Source: Coemansia sp. RSA 487
Taxonomy: Eukaryota; Kickxellomycota; Kickxellomycetes; Kickxellales; Kickxellaceae
NCBI GenBank assembly: GCA_027577595.1
Contig: JANBRJ010000126.1
Location: forward strand, 1-38,870
DNA length: 38,870 nucleotides
Direction of reading: 5' to 3'
Below, piece by piece: positions 1 to 9,235 of the stretch. Each line of letters opens with the position of its first letter. The stretch's first letter is position 1. The notes under the pieces are model-generated. The model worked only from the letters and a program-made list of their open reading frames with translations. It did no database searches and was not told the DNA's origin. The translations under genes were made by a program, and so were the position numbers.

Positions 1-2
1 GG

Positions 3-194
3 AAGGCAGCTGCCATTCTTCACCTGGGTGCAATACATGGTCTAGCGGTCTGGGAAGTATATCATTACTATGCCACGCCTGTGCAAACAGCTTTTTCTTG
101 GAACGCAAAATGCGCTATCACCACCGCAAACCTTCCACCATTCGACGCGTATATATCCTTTTCTTACTCGACGCAGTTAGTTTTGCAAATATAG
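3..194 (+). CDS. possible 3' end of an unidentified plus-strand gene (partial)
   Basis: An open frame enters from the left edge and runs 63 codons to a TAG at 192-194. The residues look protein-like, with a hydrophobic aromatic stretch (HLGAIHGLAVWEVYHYY) that could belong to a membrane protein. It would converge on the histone deacetylase gene with 47 bp between the two stops, which matches the tight tail-to-tail spacing elsewhere in the window. I do not recognise a family, and 63 codons is short enough to be open by chance. Confidence 0.3.
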   Translation, partial: KAAAILHLGAIHGLAVWEVYHYYATPVQTAFSWNAKCAITTANLPPFDAYISFSYSTQLVLQI

Positions 195-241
195 TAAATA
201 CAGTCAAAGAAATACTCGCAAACATGATCAAAAATTTTTTG

Positions 242-1681
242 TTATACGTCTGTGAGGCTATTGCTATTATCGTCTTGGTCATGATCGCTCTCATAGAACT
301 CGGCCATATGTTCCCTACGTCCCGCCCGGTCATCCTTTGTATCCTTATTCTTGTCACTCTGGACATCCTTGTCATGGGCTTCCTGGGACTCTAGAAAGCC
401 TTGGATATCGGGCGGCGCCTCATGCATCTGAACGGACGGTGCACCCTTCAGGTACCTGAGTTGCTCCAGAATTCTAGCAGTCAATGCGTTTAAATACGCC
501 TTGGTGTTGTGGTTGACAATCTTGCCTGAGATCTGCGGATGCAAGCTATAGTCAGGACTGAAGAACTCGTTGTAAACGGTGGGTGGTAGATCTTTGGGCA
601 GTTCAGCGCCACACACGATACCGGTCTCGTATGTCCAGCACCGCGCAACATTACGAACCGTGTAACCACCACCACCCAAAACCAAAAGAGGCACGCCAAA
701 TCGCTTCATAAATCTGACGCATTCGCCGTGCGCAGCAATCGATAGATTGAAGACTCCGAGTCGATCAAGACCCAGAGAGTCGGCTCCGCATTGCAAGACA
801 ACGGCGCTGGGCTTGAATGTCTCCATCACTGCAGTCATTACTGTCTTGAACAGCTGTGTATAGGAACGGTCGTCGATTCCGTCTTGCAAAGGAACATTGA
901 CTGCGTAAAACTTGCCCAGCCCCGACCCCATCTCGTCGATCGCCCCAGTGCCAGGGAAGAAATCGCCGTTGTACTTGTGGAACGAGCACGTCATAACCCG
1001 GTCTGTGGTGTAAAACGCTTCTTGCACACCATCGCCATGATGAATGTCGATATCTACATATAGGATGCGCGGATAGTACCTAAGAAGTTGCAGTATGGCG
1101 AGCACGATATCGTTGACGTAGCAAAACCCACTGGGCTCGTACTTTTTTGCATGGTGCAAGCCGCCCATCCAGTTGACTGCAATATCCGTCGATCCCGAAA
1201 CAAGCTTCCGTGCGGCTTCAATGCTGGCACCCGAATAGATTTGCGAGAAATCCCACATCCCATCGAAAATCGGGCAGTCGTCGCCGATATTAAAATCCGA
1301 AAAGCAAGTGGTCATTTTGTCCTGGTTCTCGGGAGTCACGCGTTTGAGGAATTCGATGTAATCTTCGGCATGGAACTCGCGGATCTCTTCCTCAGTAGCC
1401 CTCCGCGGTTCGTAGACATCCATGTGTTTGTGCAGCCCGTAGTTCAGCACCAGATGGTTTGTCAGTGTTAGCCGATGCGGCTTCATTGGGTGCTGTTTGC
1501 CGTAGTGGAAGTTTCCGGCTTGCTCGCGCATGTAGTACGATACCCGGGGCCGGTAATGCTGCTGGTTCTCTTCGCTGCCTTGTGAGGCAAACTCTAGCCC
1601 CATCCCGCTAGCGTTTCCGGCGCTCATCGATGTTGAAAATGTACCGGACGGGTACGTGATCGTCTCCTTTCTACGGCCCAT
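242..1681 (-). CDS. HOS2: class I histone deacetylase, Hos2/HDAC3 type
   Basis: Zn-dependent lysine deacetylase of the Rpd3/HDAC class I family, 479 residues from the ATG at 1681. The open frame continues upstream only from a TTG. The catalytic domain starts near residue 46 ([16 protein letters not shown]). The catalytic His pair is H176-H177 (GGLHHAKK), the zinc ligands are D212, H214 (DIDIHHGDG) and D301 (CGADSL), and the transition-state Tyr is Y340 (GGGGYT). Two features place it nearer HDAC3/Hos2 than Rpd3: the GNFHYG start of the domain and the acidic C-terminal [11 protein letters not shown], which resembles the HDAC3 tail EFYDGDHDND. Hos2 is the deacetylase of the yeast Set3 complex, so a Set3/SMRT-like nuclear complex is expected. 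The 45-residue Ser/Gly-rich N-terminal extension is longer than in HDAC3. It is divergent from the secreted-protein gene at 2070. Confidence 0.95.
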   Translation of the reverse strand: MGRRKETITYPSGTFSTSMSAGNASGMGLEFASQGSEENQQHYRPRVSYYMREQAGNFHYGKQHPMKPHRLTLTNHLVLNYGLHKHMDVYEPRRATEEEIREFHAEDYIEFLKRVTPENQDKMTTCFSDFNIGDDCPIFDGMWDFSQIYSGASIEAARKLVSGSTDIAVNWMGGLHHAKKYEPSGFCYVNDIVLAILQLLRYYPRILYVDIDIHHGDGVQEAFYTTDRVMTCSFHKYNGDFFPGTGAIDEMGSGLGKFYAVNVPLQDGIDDRSYTQLFKTVMTAVMETFKPSAVVLQCGADSLGLDRLGVFNLSIAAHGECVRFMKRFGVPLLVLGGGGYTVRNVARCWTYETGIVCGAELPKDLPPTVYNEFFSPDYSLHPQISGKIVNHNTKAYLNALTARILEQLRYLKGAPSVQMHEAPPDIQGFLESQEAHDKDVQSDKNKDTKDDRAGRREHMAEFYESDHDQDDNSNSLTDV

Positions 1682-2069
1682 TTGTGTATGTATAAAATAA
1701 TCGGTGGGAAATAAGTTAAGGTGTTGATTATTCTTTTCCAGAATCAAATCAGGAAATCGTGCAAATAATGTACTTGCACGTAGATAAAAGCATAGTATGG
1801 GCTGACCAGTTGCTTCTCTCGTGCAAAAAGATTATATATTTTTCTTACCACATGGTCTTAATATATGGCATGTATATTAGATGTCATGGCCTTCTGAAAC
1901 AAAATAGATACTATGCAATGTTGCTAGGGCAACATATTAGGGAACAGTCAGTCTCTCTTTGAGCTTGTTTCTTTATTGTTGTCCTTGCACTTTCTTTTAT
2001 AGCCTGTATCTCTTCTTTTTTTGCATACAAGCAACTCGATAGCTCTTACGCACACGCAAATACTAGTAA
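1682..2069. promoter_or_regulatory. divergent intergenic region between HDAC and GPI-type protein
   Basis: This 388 bp region must hold the promoters of both flanking genes. It is AT-rich with a pyrimidine-rich stretch near 1960-2030, including TTTTATAG near 1995-2002, about 70 bp before the plus-strand ATG. A short open frame inside it (1759-1962) has no protein-like character and is not called. Confidence 0.35.
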
Positions 2070-2672
2070 ATGAAACAATTTAGCAGCATCTTACTTCTAC
2101 TTACCTTGCCTAGCGCATGCCTTGCAGGATGCGAGAACCCCGCTACGTTCAAGAAATGCGTTGCGCAAACGCGTGCCGAGGTCAACATTTGCGGAATCAA
2201 TATGACTTGCAAATGCGTACGGCAAGAGAACGTCATCAAGTGCTACGAGAAATGCGGCGAAGATGACCATTATTTGAAACTGAAGCTCGGGGAGCAAGGA
2301 CAGAAGCAAATTTATTGCAGCCAGAAACAGCCTGGCGAGCCCGACGATATGCCAATTATCGGGTCGGATGGTCCGTCGTTCCACGATGCCAAAAAGACAA
2401 CCAAAAAGAAAGAGCCTGCTGGCACATCACAACACAAGAACAGTGCTCCACAGCAGCAAGCGCCAGTGGTGCGTGAAGGAAACGATTCTTCCGGTGGTGG
2501 CAAGTTTAGTGGCGGCATGGGTCCTTATTCGGCAGCTCGTGGCGGCAAGGGAGGCTCAGGCGATGCTGGGTTTGTTCGGAACGCCGATATCGATGGGGCT
2601 GCTGCGAATGTGCGTCCATCCAGTGCAGCACTTATATTAGCGATGGCGGGAGTCTTGTACGGAGCGCTATGA
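2070..2672 (+). CDS. small secreted GPI-type protein with an 8-cysteine domain
   Basis: The 200-residue protein begins with a clear signal peptide (residues 1-19; hydrophobic SSILLLLTL, cleavage likely after ACLA). A compact domain at residues 21-83 carries eight cysteines spaced C-x8-C-x10-C-x5-C-x-C-x8-C-x3-C-x20-C. The rest is a hydrophilic Lys/Gln/Gly/Ser-rich spacer (about 90-175), and a hydrophobic C-terminus (SAALILAMAGVLYGAL) fits a GPI-attachment signal. The expected location is the plasma membrane outer face or cell wall. The cysteine count resembles fungal CFEM proteins, but I cannot confirm that family. The same spacing recurs in the protein at 16236-17048. A poly(A) signal AATAAA lies at 2880-2885. 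The function is unknown. Confidence 0.85.
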   Translation: MKQFSSILLLLTLPSACLAGCENPATFKKCVAQTRAEVNICGINMTCKCVRQENVIKCYEKCGEDDHYLKLKLGEQGQKQIYCSQKQPGEPDDMPIIGSDGPSFHDAKKTTKKKEPAGTSQHKNSAPQQQAPVVREGNDSSGGGKFSGGMGPYSAARGGKGGSGDAGFVRNADIDGAAANVRPSSAALILAMAGVLYGAL

Positions 2673-3430
2673 CGTTTTTGGCCTCGCTGATGAGGTGATT
2701 TCTTTTTTGTGATGGCTTGAGAAAGTCGGAGTGGCAACCAACCACAGTGGTGAGCAAATGTTTTTTTTTACTTCACATATTTATCGTTCTTTTTTACTCG
2801 TGGCACAACACCGAGCCACGATAAGCTTGTAACGTTTGTAGAAACAGCAAGTATGCGTTGTTTTTTTACTGTTTTATAAAATAAATAGAGCTAGCGAGAA
2901 TGAACTAATATTTAAAGATCAGACAGAAAAAGCATTGGCTAACCGCTGTACTATCGCTCATATGGAAGGCTGCCGGTGCTTCTAACCAGCATACCATCCA
3001 TCACCAGATGCTAGCTCAGTAGTTGTGTTTTGTAGACGTTGCTTTCTTGATCTTTGGCTTTATGCAATGACGTTTGCGCTGTTTCCCATTATTTGCAGCT
3101 ACACCGCTTGCTGTCTTTTCGCCAAACCACAATCAAAAACAACATCTGCTCACCACTGTAGCCAATCGGACACGCGTCATCGTCAGGGATGGGAAACGAA
3201 AAGCGTGCTGCCGATCATTCTCTAAAAAAACTTCCGATGCTTGCAAAAAAAAAAAGAAAACAAAAAAAACACAAGCGTGACTAACAAGCCTTGCTGCTTT
3301 AAAAGAAAGTAATTCCCTTCTTTCTAGAGAAGTGCTTTGTTGCTCTCCTTCCTTCTTTTCTTTACTTTACTTTACTTTTTATTGCTTTTTGTTTACTTTA
3401 ACAAACTCTTCCGGAAACAAGTGCATAGCA
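2673..3430. other. intergenic, no gene seen
   Basis: This 758 bp stretch holds the 3' end of the upstream gene (AATAAA at 2880-2885) and the promoter and leader of the next. Leader sequence near 3330-3400 is pyrimidine-rich (CTTTA repeats), and CTTTAAAAG near 3297 is a weak TATA candidate. Two overlapping open frames of 66-68 codons at 3025-3280 are not protein-like. Confidence 0.5.
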
Positions 3431-4138
3431 ATGCATCCCTCAAAAGAGTGTCGATACGATAGGGACAGCCACACTGAAGCAGAGTCGGTTTACTCGCACA
3501 CCGACAGCTGGTGCCTGGTCAACCAGCAACCACCGCAGGCGCAGGTAGCAACCACTACCGCCCCCGCCAATATTAGTAATCGGCAGATCGACGAGAGCAT
3601 TCAAAAGGTGGCCACATGGATGGCCAAATACAACACAGTGCCTAACAGCAGCGCATCGGTACCGCTTGTGTGCAGGAAGAGGCGGTCGCTGAGCGACGTG
3701 TCGCTAGCCGACTTTCTCCAATGCGCCTCTCCATACCGGCCGTCGTTTATGAACAACCCCCGAGGGAGCAATCACTGTACGAGAGGGCCTTGCAAGCAAA
3801 GCGACAAGACACCAGCAGTCGTGGCGGTGCCTAGAACCAGGTCCGAAGACTGTATAAGAAGAAGGAAAAGCTCAGAACAAGCCCCGGCTGACAACGAACC
3901 CCTAAAGTACGAGGCAATGGCTGCTAGTCTTGCTGCTACTGGAGACGCAGAGTTCCTGAGTCACGCGCTCTGCCACTTTGTAGCTTTCCAGCCGCTTGAT
4001 TTCGTAGCATATCAGCCGTCACAGCCACCGCCGTCACCAGCTGCTTCGGATGAAGCGATGCAGAAAGCCACAGCCGGACTGTGGTCGTACATAGCGGGTA
4101 TCTTTGACGATTACTCACACAATATTACATTCTACTGA
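3431..4138 (+). CDS. hypothetical protein with basophilic-kinase-like sites
   Basis: The family is not recognised. The frame is open from a non-ATG codon at 3332, but the upstream 33 residues are F/L-rich translation of a pyrimidine-rich leader. I therefore place the start at the ATG at 3431, giving 235 residues. There is no signal peptide or membrane segment. The protein is Ser/Pro/Ala-rich with two basic-Ser motifs that look like PKA/AGC-kinase or 14-3-3 sites (KRRSLSDV and RRRKSSEQ), and a repeated F-x-P-L-D-F-V-A-Y-Q-P-S segment near the C-terminus. It converges with the CASP gene; the stops are about 92 bp apart. It may be a lineage-specific signalling substrate, which is inference. Confidence 0.65.
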   Translation: MHPSKECRYDRDSHTEAESVYSHTDSWCLVNQQPPQAQVATTTAPANISNRQIDESIQKVATWMAKYNTVPNSSASVPLVCRKRRSLSDVSLADFLQCASPYRPSFMNNPRGSNHCTRGPCKQSDKTPAVVAVPRTRSEDCIRRRKSSEQAPADNEPLKYEAMAASLAATGDAEFLSHALCHFVAFQPLDFVAYQPSQPPPSPAASDEAMQKATAGLWSYIAGIFDDYSHNITFY

Positions 4139-4230
4139 CTAGCTGGTAGCACCAGCAAACCTTCCTTTGTACATTACCAAAACATCGACTGACCTTCTTA
4201 TTATCGTCCAAAATAAAAATGTCAAAACAT

Positions 4231-6261
4231 TCAAATAGCGGTGGTCGCCTCGTGCAAAGAGTCGTCGGTCTGGACCGTCGACCGGTACAGAGTCACCATA
4301 ACCAGCAAATGCAGCAGACCGATATACGCAATCAGCCCAATACGCGCTCTCCGGTCGCCGACAACAAAGTTGGCAACGATGTAAATAAGCCGGTCTAGTA
4401 TGTTCATCGACCTGATGCGTCTGGTGGATTCACGTCTATGGAATGCATTGAAGGGATTGAGCGATTCCTCGTACATTCCTTTGTATTTGGCAGCAACATC
4501 AGTGTCCATATCAACCCTATGTTGCTGGGTTTTACTGAACTTGCTGGGCATTCCTACCACAGCAGTATCGTTGCCCAGTATGGTTGTTGACTTGTAGCTA
4601 CGCAGGTACTTGACTTCCTCGTACAGCCGCAAATTGTCTTGCTTGACTTGGTCCACTTGCCGCCGCATATCGCTGACCTGCGAGCCCTGCATGCGCAGCT
4701 CGTCCTCGAGCTCCATATTACGGTGCCGGAACCTGTCGCGCTGGCTAGTGACAATGTCCAGAACATTGCCGCTGCTATTGCCATCTGCTTGCTGGTTTGA
4801 AGCAGCCACGGATGACTCGTCGTCAGTGGCTGGCATCTTTTCGGGGTTTCTTCCAGCACCAGACTGTTGATGCTGGACGGCAACAAGGTCTGCTTCAAGC
4901 CGCTCGGCCAGCGACGACTTGTCAGTCAGCTTGGTTTCCAAAGCACCGACCTTTAGCCTGAGCTCCTCGAGATCGCCGTGGCACCGAGACAGCTGGTTCT
5001 TTGAGTCTATGAGTCTGTTCTCCAGCGACTTGTTACGACGAACAAGCAGTCGCTCCAGCGACTTTTCTTCATCCTCTTCATCTGCAGCAGCCTCACCACC
5101 AGCAGCAGCAGCGTTGGCGTCATCCATACCCCAGTCGCTGACCGAGAACTCTACGCTTTTCATGATGTCCAAGTCACGCTTGATCTCGTCGTAGTCGGCG
5201 TACCGCTGAACCTGGTCGCGGAGCCGCTGCACCTCGTCGGTTTTTACTTGGAGCTCAGTCTCGATGCCACTCACATCAGCCCTGTGCTTCGAGTCGTTCA
5301 TCTCAAGCTCCGTTTGCGCCTTCTCCAGCTCTCCAAACAGCCTTTGCGTCTCATCATCGAGCTCGCGGACCCGACGTCTATACTCGGCTAACGTCTCGGC
5401 AACACTTCCGGCAGCCGCCGCAGAATCAGTGGTTCCTGTCACGGTCGACAGCTCCTGGCGTAGCCGTGCATTGTGGGCCATCAGATCGGTGACCCGCGTA
5501 TTGGCGTGGTCCAAATCAGCCTGGACTATCTCGAGCTCGGCAAGCTTGGCTACAAGCTCCCTATCAGCTGGAGTGACTTGCATAACACGTTCCTCCTCCT
5601 CGGCATCCTTGGATTCTTGAAGCTGTGCCAGTTTACGAGTAGCCGCAGACAGCTGGCGCTGCAGGTCCCCTTCGCGTTCCTTGAGATGCGTGATAAGAGC
5701 ATCCGTTTGGTCGCGTGTGTCTTTTTCTTGCTCGGCTGCACGGTCCCTGACCATCTGGGCCATCGACGTCTCGTACTGGCTCACCTCTTGCTTAAGCTGT
5801 CCAATGATCGCAGTATCCTCACGCAGCCGTGCATTCTCGCCCTTCAGCTCATCAACCCTGGCTTTGAGCTTACCGACCATTTCTTTTTCATTCTGCTGCT
5901 CGTCCAGCAGCTTGCGCTCGTCCACCAAGTTCGATAGAAACGGCTGCGGGTCCGGTGCATCGTTGAGCGACTTGAATACGCGAAGGAACCCGTTCTCCGC
6001 ATACTTCATCCGCTTGGTCAAATTGTCAATTTCGTTCTGGTATGCACGCAATAGGGGCTTAAAGTCATTGAGCTTTTCGGTGTCATCGAGTGCGCGGAAC
6101 TCTTTGGTCCGTTCGGCTAGTTTGCGTCTTTCTTGGAGTGACGTCTTTTGATTATCGACGATTTCCAAACTGGTTTCGTCTAGCTCTTGCAGAAGCGTGG
6201 TCAATTGCAGCGTGCGCCAGTACTCAAGGGCGCCAGCAAGCATCCCGTCGTCGACCTTCAT
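4231..6261 (-). CDS. COY1: CASP/Coy1 family golgin
   Basis: Golgi membrane coiled-coil tether of the CASP (CDP/Cux alternatively spliced product) family, involved in intra-Golgi vesicle traffic. It has 676 residues from the ATG at 6261; the longer open frame would begin at GTG. The N-terminus has the family motif with EYWRTLQL, LQELDE and PLLRAYQNEID. Coiled coil runs from about residue 100 to 560. The conserved C-terminal block (QRDRFRHRNMELEDELR, LYEEVKYLRSY, then ESLNPFNAFHRRE) is followed by a single tail-anchor membrane segment (GLIAYIGLLHLLVMVTLYRS) close to the end. Length and domain order match animal CASP and yeast Coy1. An Ala/Asp/Glu-rich insert sits in the middle of the coil. It is the first of a minus-strand series of five genes. 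Confidence 0.93.
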   Translation of the reverse strand: MKVDDGMLAGALEYWRTLQLTTLLQELDETSLEIVDNQKTSLQERRKLAERTKEFRALDDTEKLNDFKPLLRAYQNEIDNLTKRMKYAENGFLRVFKSLNDAPDPQPFLSNLVDERKLLDEQQNEKEMVGKLKARVDELKGENARLREDTAIIGQLKQEVSQYETSMAQMVRDRAAEQEKDTRDQTDALITHLKEREGDLQRQLSAATRKLAQLQESKDAEEEERVMQVTPADRELVAKLAELEIVQADLDHANTRVTDLMAHNARLRQELSTVTGTTDSAAAAGSVAETLAEYRRRVRELDDETQRLFGELEKAQTELEMNDSKHRADVSGIETELQVKTDEVQRLRDQVQRYADYDEIKRDLDIMKSVEFSVSDWGMDDANAAAAGGEAAADEEDEEKSLERLLVRRNKSLENRLIDSKNQLSRCHGDLEELRLKVGALETKLTDKSSLAERLEADLVAVQHQQSGAGRNPEKMPATDDESSVAASNQQADGNSSGNVLDIVTSQRDRFRHRNMELEDELRMQGSQVSDMRRQVDQVKQDNLRLYEEVKYLRSYKSTTILGNDTAVVGMPSKFSKTQQHRVDMDTDVAAKYKGMYEESLNPFNAFHRRESTRRIRSMNILDRLIYIVANFVVGDRRARIGLIAYIGLLHLLVMVTLYRSTVQTDDSLHEATTAI

Positions 6262-6490
6262 ATTTAATAATTGGAAATTCACAGATTGAGGGGATGAAAT
6301 AATAAATAAAATAAAAAAGAGCTGATGGAGAAAAACAAAAAAAAAAGAGGGCGGATTTCAAAATTAAAACACTTTAGCTCTTTCAAAAGCGAAAAAAAAG
6401 CCTGAGCGCAAAAAAAAGAAGAAAAAGCGTTCCAGATATGTAAGGTAGGGGGGGTTCAGCAATCTTTTGCACCAAAAGAGAAAACAGAAG

Positions 6491-7417
6491 CTAATCGGCG
6501 AGCTTGGAAAAGTGGCTCTGCGCAGCGGTGATGTTTGCTTTGGTGACAGCGGGCTCTATCTCAGGGTCGGTGGTGATGACCAATATGTAAGTGCTGCGAG
6601 TGAACGGCTGGATGAACATTGTGTAATGCTTGTTGGTGATCTCGATGCTCTGGAACTTTGACTGCATATGGACACATGCGCTTCTATAGTCCTTGATCCC
6701 CTGACTAATGCTCATGTAGTTGTCTGGATGTACATTCAAGTTAGCCGATGTGCTGCACACAACAAGGAACGTTTCGCGCTCAAAGAGAACAACCTCGGAG
6801 GCTTCGGTGAGCGAGCAAAAGTTCCTCAGCTGCTCCTCAATGATTTGCATATTGGGAACCAGTCTATAAACAATCTGCGACCACGCTCTGTACAGCGTCG
6901 GATCCCAGATACTAGTGCCAAAGACCTCGGGGTGGAATAAATCGGATCTCTTGGCTAGCGCACGTCTATACGATTCAACGGTTGCTTCCTTTTGCTCGGG
7001 ATCCTGGATCTTGTCCATTTTATGCACCAAGCAGTAGACTTTGGCATCTCTGGAAAACATGGATAGTTTACGCAAGCAGTCATCATACAAAGTGTACTCG
7101 CTCTCCTTGTTGGTGGTTTCCAAGTCAAACACATAGATGAGCACTTCAACGTTGCCGAATATGCTTTCTTTTTCTTCATTCAAGTAGTTGTCCAAGTACT
7201 TGTGTTGGCCGCCACAGTCCCAGATGTTGAGGTTCAGTTCGCCAAGAAACTGAATAGTCGAATGCTCGACGTCGATGGTGGCACCCAAACGCCGTGTATC
7301 GGCGGCTGTGTGGTTTGCAAATATCACTGACCGCATCGATGTCTTGCCAGCTCCGCTTCGGCCCATGATCACCAGCTTCTTCTTGCTGGCTATTGGCATG
7401 GACGACGACTTTTGCAT
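6491..7417 (-). CDS. GTR1: Rag GTPase Gtr1/RagA
   Basis: Small GTPase of the Gtr1/RagA subfamily. It pairs with a Gtr2/RagC-type partner on the vacuole or lysosome to pass amino-acid sufficiency to TORC1. It has 308 residues from the ATG at 7417. The G1 loop is GRSGAGKTS (19-27), switch I lies in DTRRLGATIDVEHS (40-53), G3 is WDCGGQ (66-71) and HKMD serves as G4. The family-typical GTSIWD and YRAWSQIV blocks and a roadblock-like C-terminal half are present. Length matches yeast Gtr1 (about 310). Its promoter is confined to the 203 bp between this ATG and the stop of the SSU1-like gene. Confidence 0.95.
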   Translation of the reverse strand: MQKSSSMPIASKKKLVIMGRSGAGKTSMRSVIFANHTAADTRRLGATIDVEHSTIQFLGELNLNIWDCGGQHKYLDNYLNEEKESIFGNVEVLIYVFDLETTNKESEYTLYDDCLRKLSMFSRDAKVYCLVHKMDKIQDPEQKEATVESYRRALAKRSDLFHPEVFGTSIWDPTLYRAWSQIVYRLVPNMQIIEEQLRNFCSLTEASEVVLFERETFLVVCSTSANLNVHPDNYMSISQGIKDYRSACVHMQSKFQSIEITNKHYTMFIQPFTRSTYILVITTDPEIEPAVTKANITAAQSHFSKLAD

Positions 7418-7587
7418 TTTCAAACGAATTAGCCTGGAAGTAAAGGAATTGTTAAAGAGGATTTAAAAAAAATAGGAAAAAAGGAAAAGAAAAAAGTACA
7501 GTTAAGAATATAAAATGAATGTGGGTGGGGAAAGGGAGGGAGAAAAAGAGAAACCAAAAACGCAGCTTCAAAAAGCTAAAAGGCTCG

Positions 7588-7612
7588 TTATATATTGTGA
7601 GCACATCACGTG
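7588..7612 (-). promoter_or_regulatory. E-box CACGTG plus TATATAA in the GTR1 promoter
   Basis: Read on the minus strand, a palindromic CACGTG (7607-7612) precedes a TATATAA (7588-7594) by 12 bp, about 170-190 bp before the GTR1 ATG. The E-box is inside an imperfect palindrome with GCACA/TGTGC arms. CACGTG is the bHLH site of Cbf1/Pho4 in yeast and of TFEB/MITF in animals. Use by a nutrient-responsive bHLH factor here is inference. Confidence 0.45.
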
Positions 7613-7620
7613 TGCTAGAA

Positions 7621-8832
7621 TCAATCTTGGAGCTCACTGATCCCAAAGATTGATCCAGTCCACACGCCAACCAAGGTACGCGCAATGTTGAAGAGCCAGA
7701 GCAAGGAAAGCAGGGCGACTAAAGCAAGGAAGCAGACCTGGAAGAACCACAGGTCCAACAAATCAGCAATCTCCGCCGTCAGCGTAGCAAAGACGCCGAC
7801 GGGAAACGTCAGCGCCCACCAGCTGATATTGAACGGGATCTTGTTTGTGCGTCTCTGGTATGCAACTGAAAAGATTGCGTGTGCGGCCCAGAACACGCAG
7901 CTTCCCCACACCAGCAGTGCCACTAGGATGCCTGCATTCAGCATAAAGGCATCCAGCGAGCCTCCCAGGTCTGTAAGCGGCTTTCCTTGTTCTCCTACTC
8001 CGCCCATCTGCGCCAGTACCAACGGCGCTACCCTTCCCAGCGAGATGGCGCCAACGCCGATCTGACCAACAGGGCCGAGCGGGATAAACGATGTCAAAAT
8101 CGAGTTGTGCGGCGGCATCTTGTATACGGCTAGCCGATGCACATAGAGCACCACGATGCAGCACGTCAGCGGTGCACCGGCGCCAAGCAACGCATAGCCA
8201 ACGAATAGCGTAACAAACGCCTGGGATGCAGGCAGGTACGCTGCAATGGAGGCGCCGGCGGTTGCGCACACAGCCAGCGGAGCCACCAAGAGGAGCCATG
8301 CGCCAGTGACAGATTCCACTCCTCCTGTTTGTCGCGACACAGCAATGTACACAACAAGCATCGAGGTTACCGAGGCAAGTGCAACCGATACCCACCAGAT
8401 GGCCCACCCCACGTACAGTGCCACGCTGCTTGTGTCGTAGAACCCGTATGTGCCTATCCCTGCCACCACGGTGCCCAGCGCCATCGGGACCGCTCCATAG
8501 TGCAGCATCCTGCGTGGATGCACCCGCATGTATGTGCTGATGCTGGGGTTTACGCACGGTTGCGCCATCAGGAGCAGGCTGAATATCACCATCAGCCCAA
8601 TGTTGGCGAAGAACAAAATGGCTCCTATGGTACGCACAGCGCTGATATCGTACGGGATGCGTCCAATGCAGGTGGCAAGAATCCCAGTGCCCATTGAGAC
8701 TGTGAACCATGATGGCATGAACCACCGCACAATGTCCAACGGCTGGTGGATGTGTAGAAGCCATGAGTCGGTTGCACGGCTCCAGATGCTACTGCTGGAG
8801 CTATGACTTTCCTTTCCTTGCTCCGTGTCCAT
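7621..8832 (-). CDS. SSU1-like anion (sulfite) transporter, TDT/SLAC1 family
   Basis: Polytopic membrane protein of the tellurite-resistance/dicarboxylate transporter (TDT, SLAC1-fold) family. It has 403 residues from the ATG at 8832; the longer frame starts at TTG. About ten hydrophobic segments are visible. Family landmarks are WFMPSWFTVSMGTGILA near the N-terminus, SFIPLGPVGQIGVGA in the middle, and the terminal ARTLVGVWTGSIFG, all typical of fungal SSU1-type sulfite efflux pumps rather than the Mae1 malate branch. A plasma-membrane location is expected. The substrate assignment is by family resemblance only and could be another small anion. It sits head-to-tail between the apyrase and GTR1. 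Confidence 0.85.
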   Translation of the reverse strand: MDTEQGKESHSSSSSIWSRATDSWLLHIHQPLDIVRWFMPSWFTVSMGTGILATCIGRIPYDISAVRTIGAILFFANIGLMVIFSLLLMAQPCVNPSISTYMRVHPRRMLHYGAVPMALGTVVAGIGTYGFYDTSSVALYVGWAIWWVSVALASVTSMLVVYIAVSRQTGGVESVTGAWLLLVAPLAVCATAGASIAAYLPASQAFVTLFVGYALLGAGAPLTCCIVVLYVHRLAVYKMPPHNSILTSFIPLGPVGQIGVGAISLGRVAPLVLAQMGGVGEQGKPLTDLGGSLDAFMLNAGILVALLVWGSCVFWAAHAIFSVAYQRRTNKIPFNISWWALTFPVGVFATLTAEIADLLDLWFFQVCFLALVALLSLLWLFNIARTLVGVWTGSIFGISELQD

Positions 8833-9235
8833 TAGTAGTGTGGTAATAGTAAACAGGCTTGTGTATGTGATATTCCGGAATGAGAACAAAGCAAAAACAC
8901 CAGCACTGGAATTAAATACATTTGCATTTTGAGCGCTTTTAGCCAGTGCTCGATACAAAGTTCTATCGAAATGTAAAGCTTGGATGCTTTATTTCAAAAA
9001 AAAAAAGGTGCAATGCAACCCGCACAAGCAGTCAAGCCACATCAGTTGACATCCATTGCTGAAAACCACAGAGGAAAGACAACGAATTTGAAAAGTTGGA
9101 TTGACTAGTGTGGCAAAGCAAATGCTACCTCTATCTAGTATTTGCAAATGTGACCTATGGTTATGTAATGCTTTATATACACAAATTACTGTACATTTAT
9201 CAACGATCCCTAGAATTGCCTTATCCTTCATAACT
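8833..9235. other. intergenic, no gene seen
   Basis: This 403 bp stretch holds the 3' flank of the apyrase gene and the promoter of the SSU1-like gene. The short minus-strand frame beginning at 9231 (ATG) to 8989 is Cys/Phe-rich, ends in poly-Phe from an A tract, and is rejected as a gene. Confidence 0.4.

Noticed and set aside
98-394. 98-codon plus-strand frame with a hydrophobic stretch
   Set aside because: Most of it overlaps the end of the HDAC gene and the convergent spacer; hydrophobicity comes from AT-rich sequence.
7763-8764. 333-codon minus-strand frame inside the SSU1-like gene
   Set aside because: It overlaps the transporter in another frame, is Arg/His/Cys-rich and has no domain. 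The transporter frame has the family motifs.
8989-9231. 80-codon minus-strand ATG frame in the apyrase 3' flank
   Set aside because: Starts 5 bp past the apyrase stop, is compositionally unlike a protein and ends in poly-Phe from an A tract.
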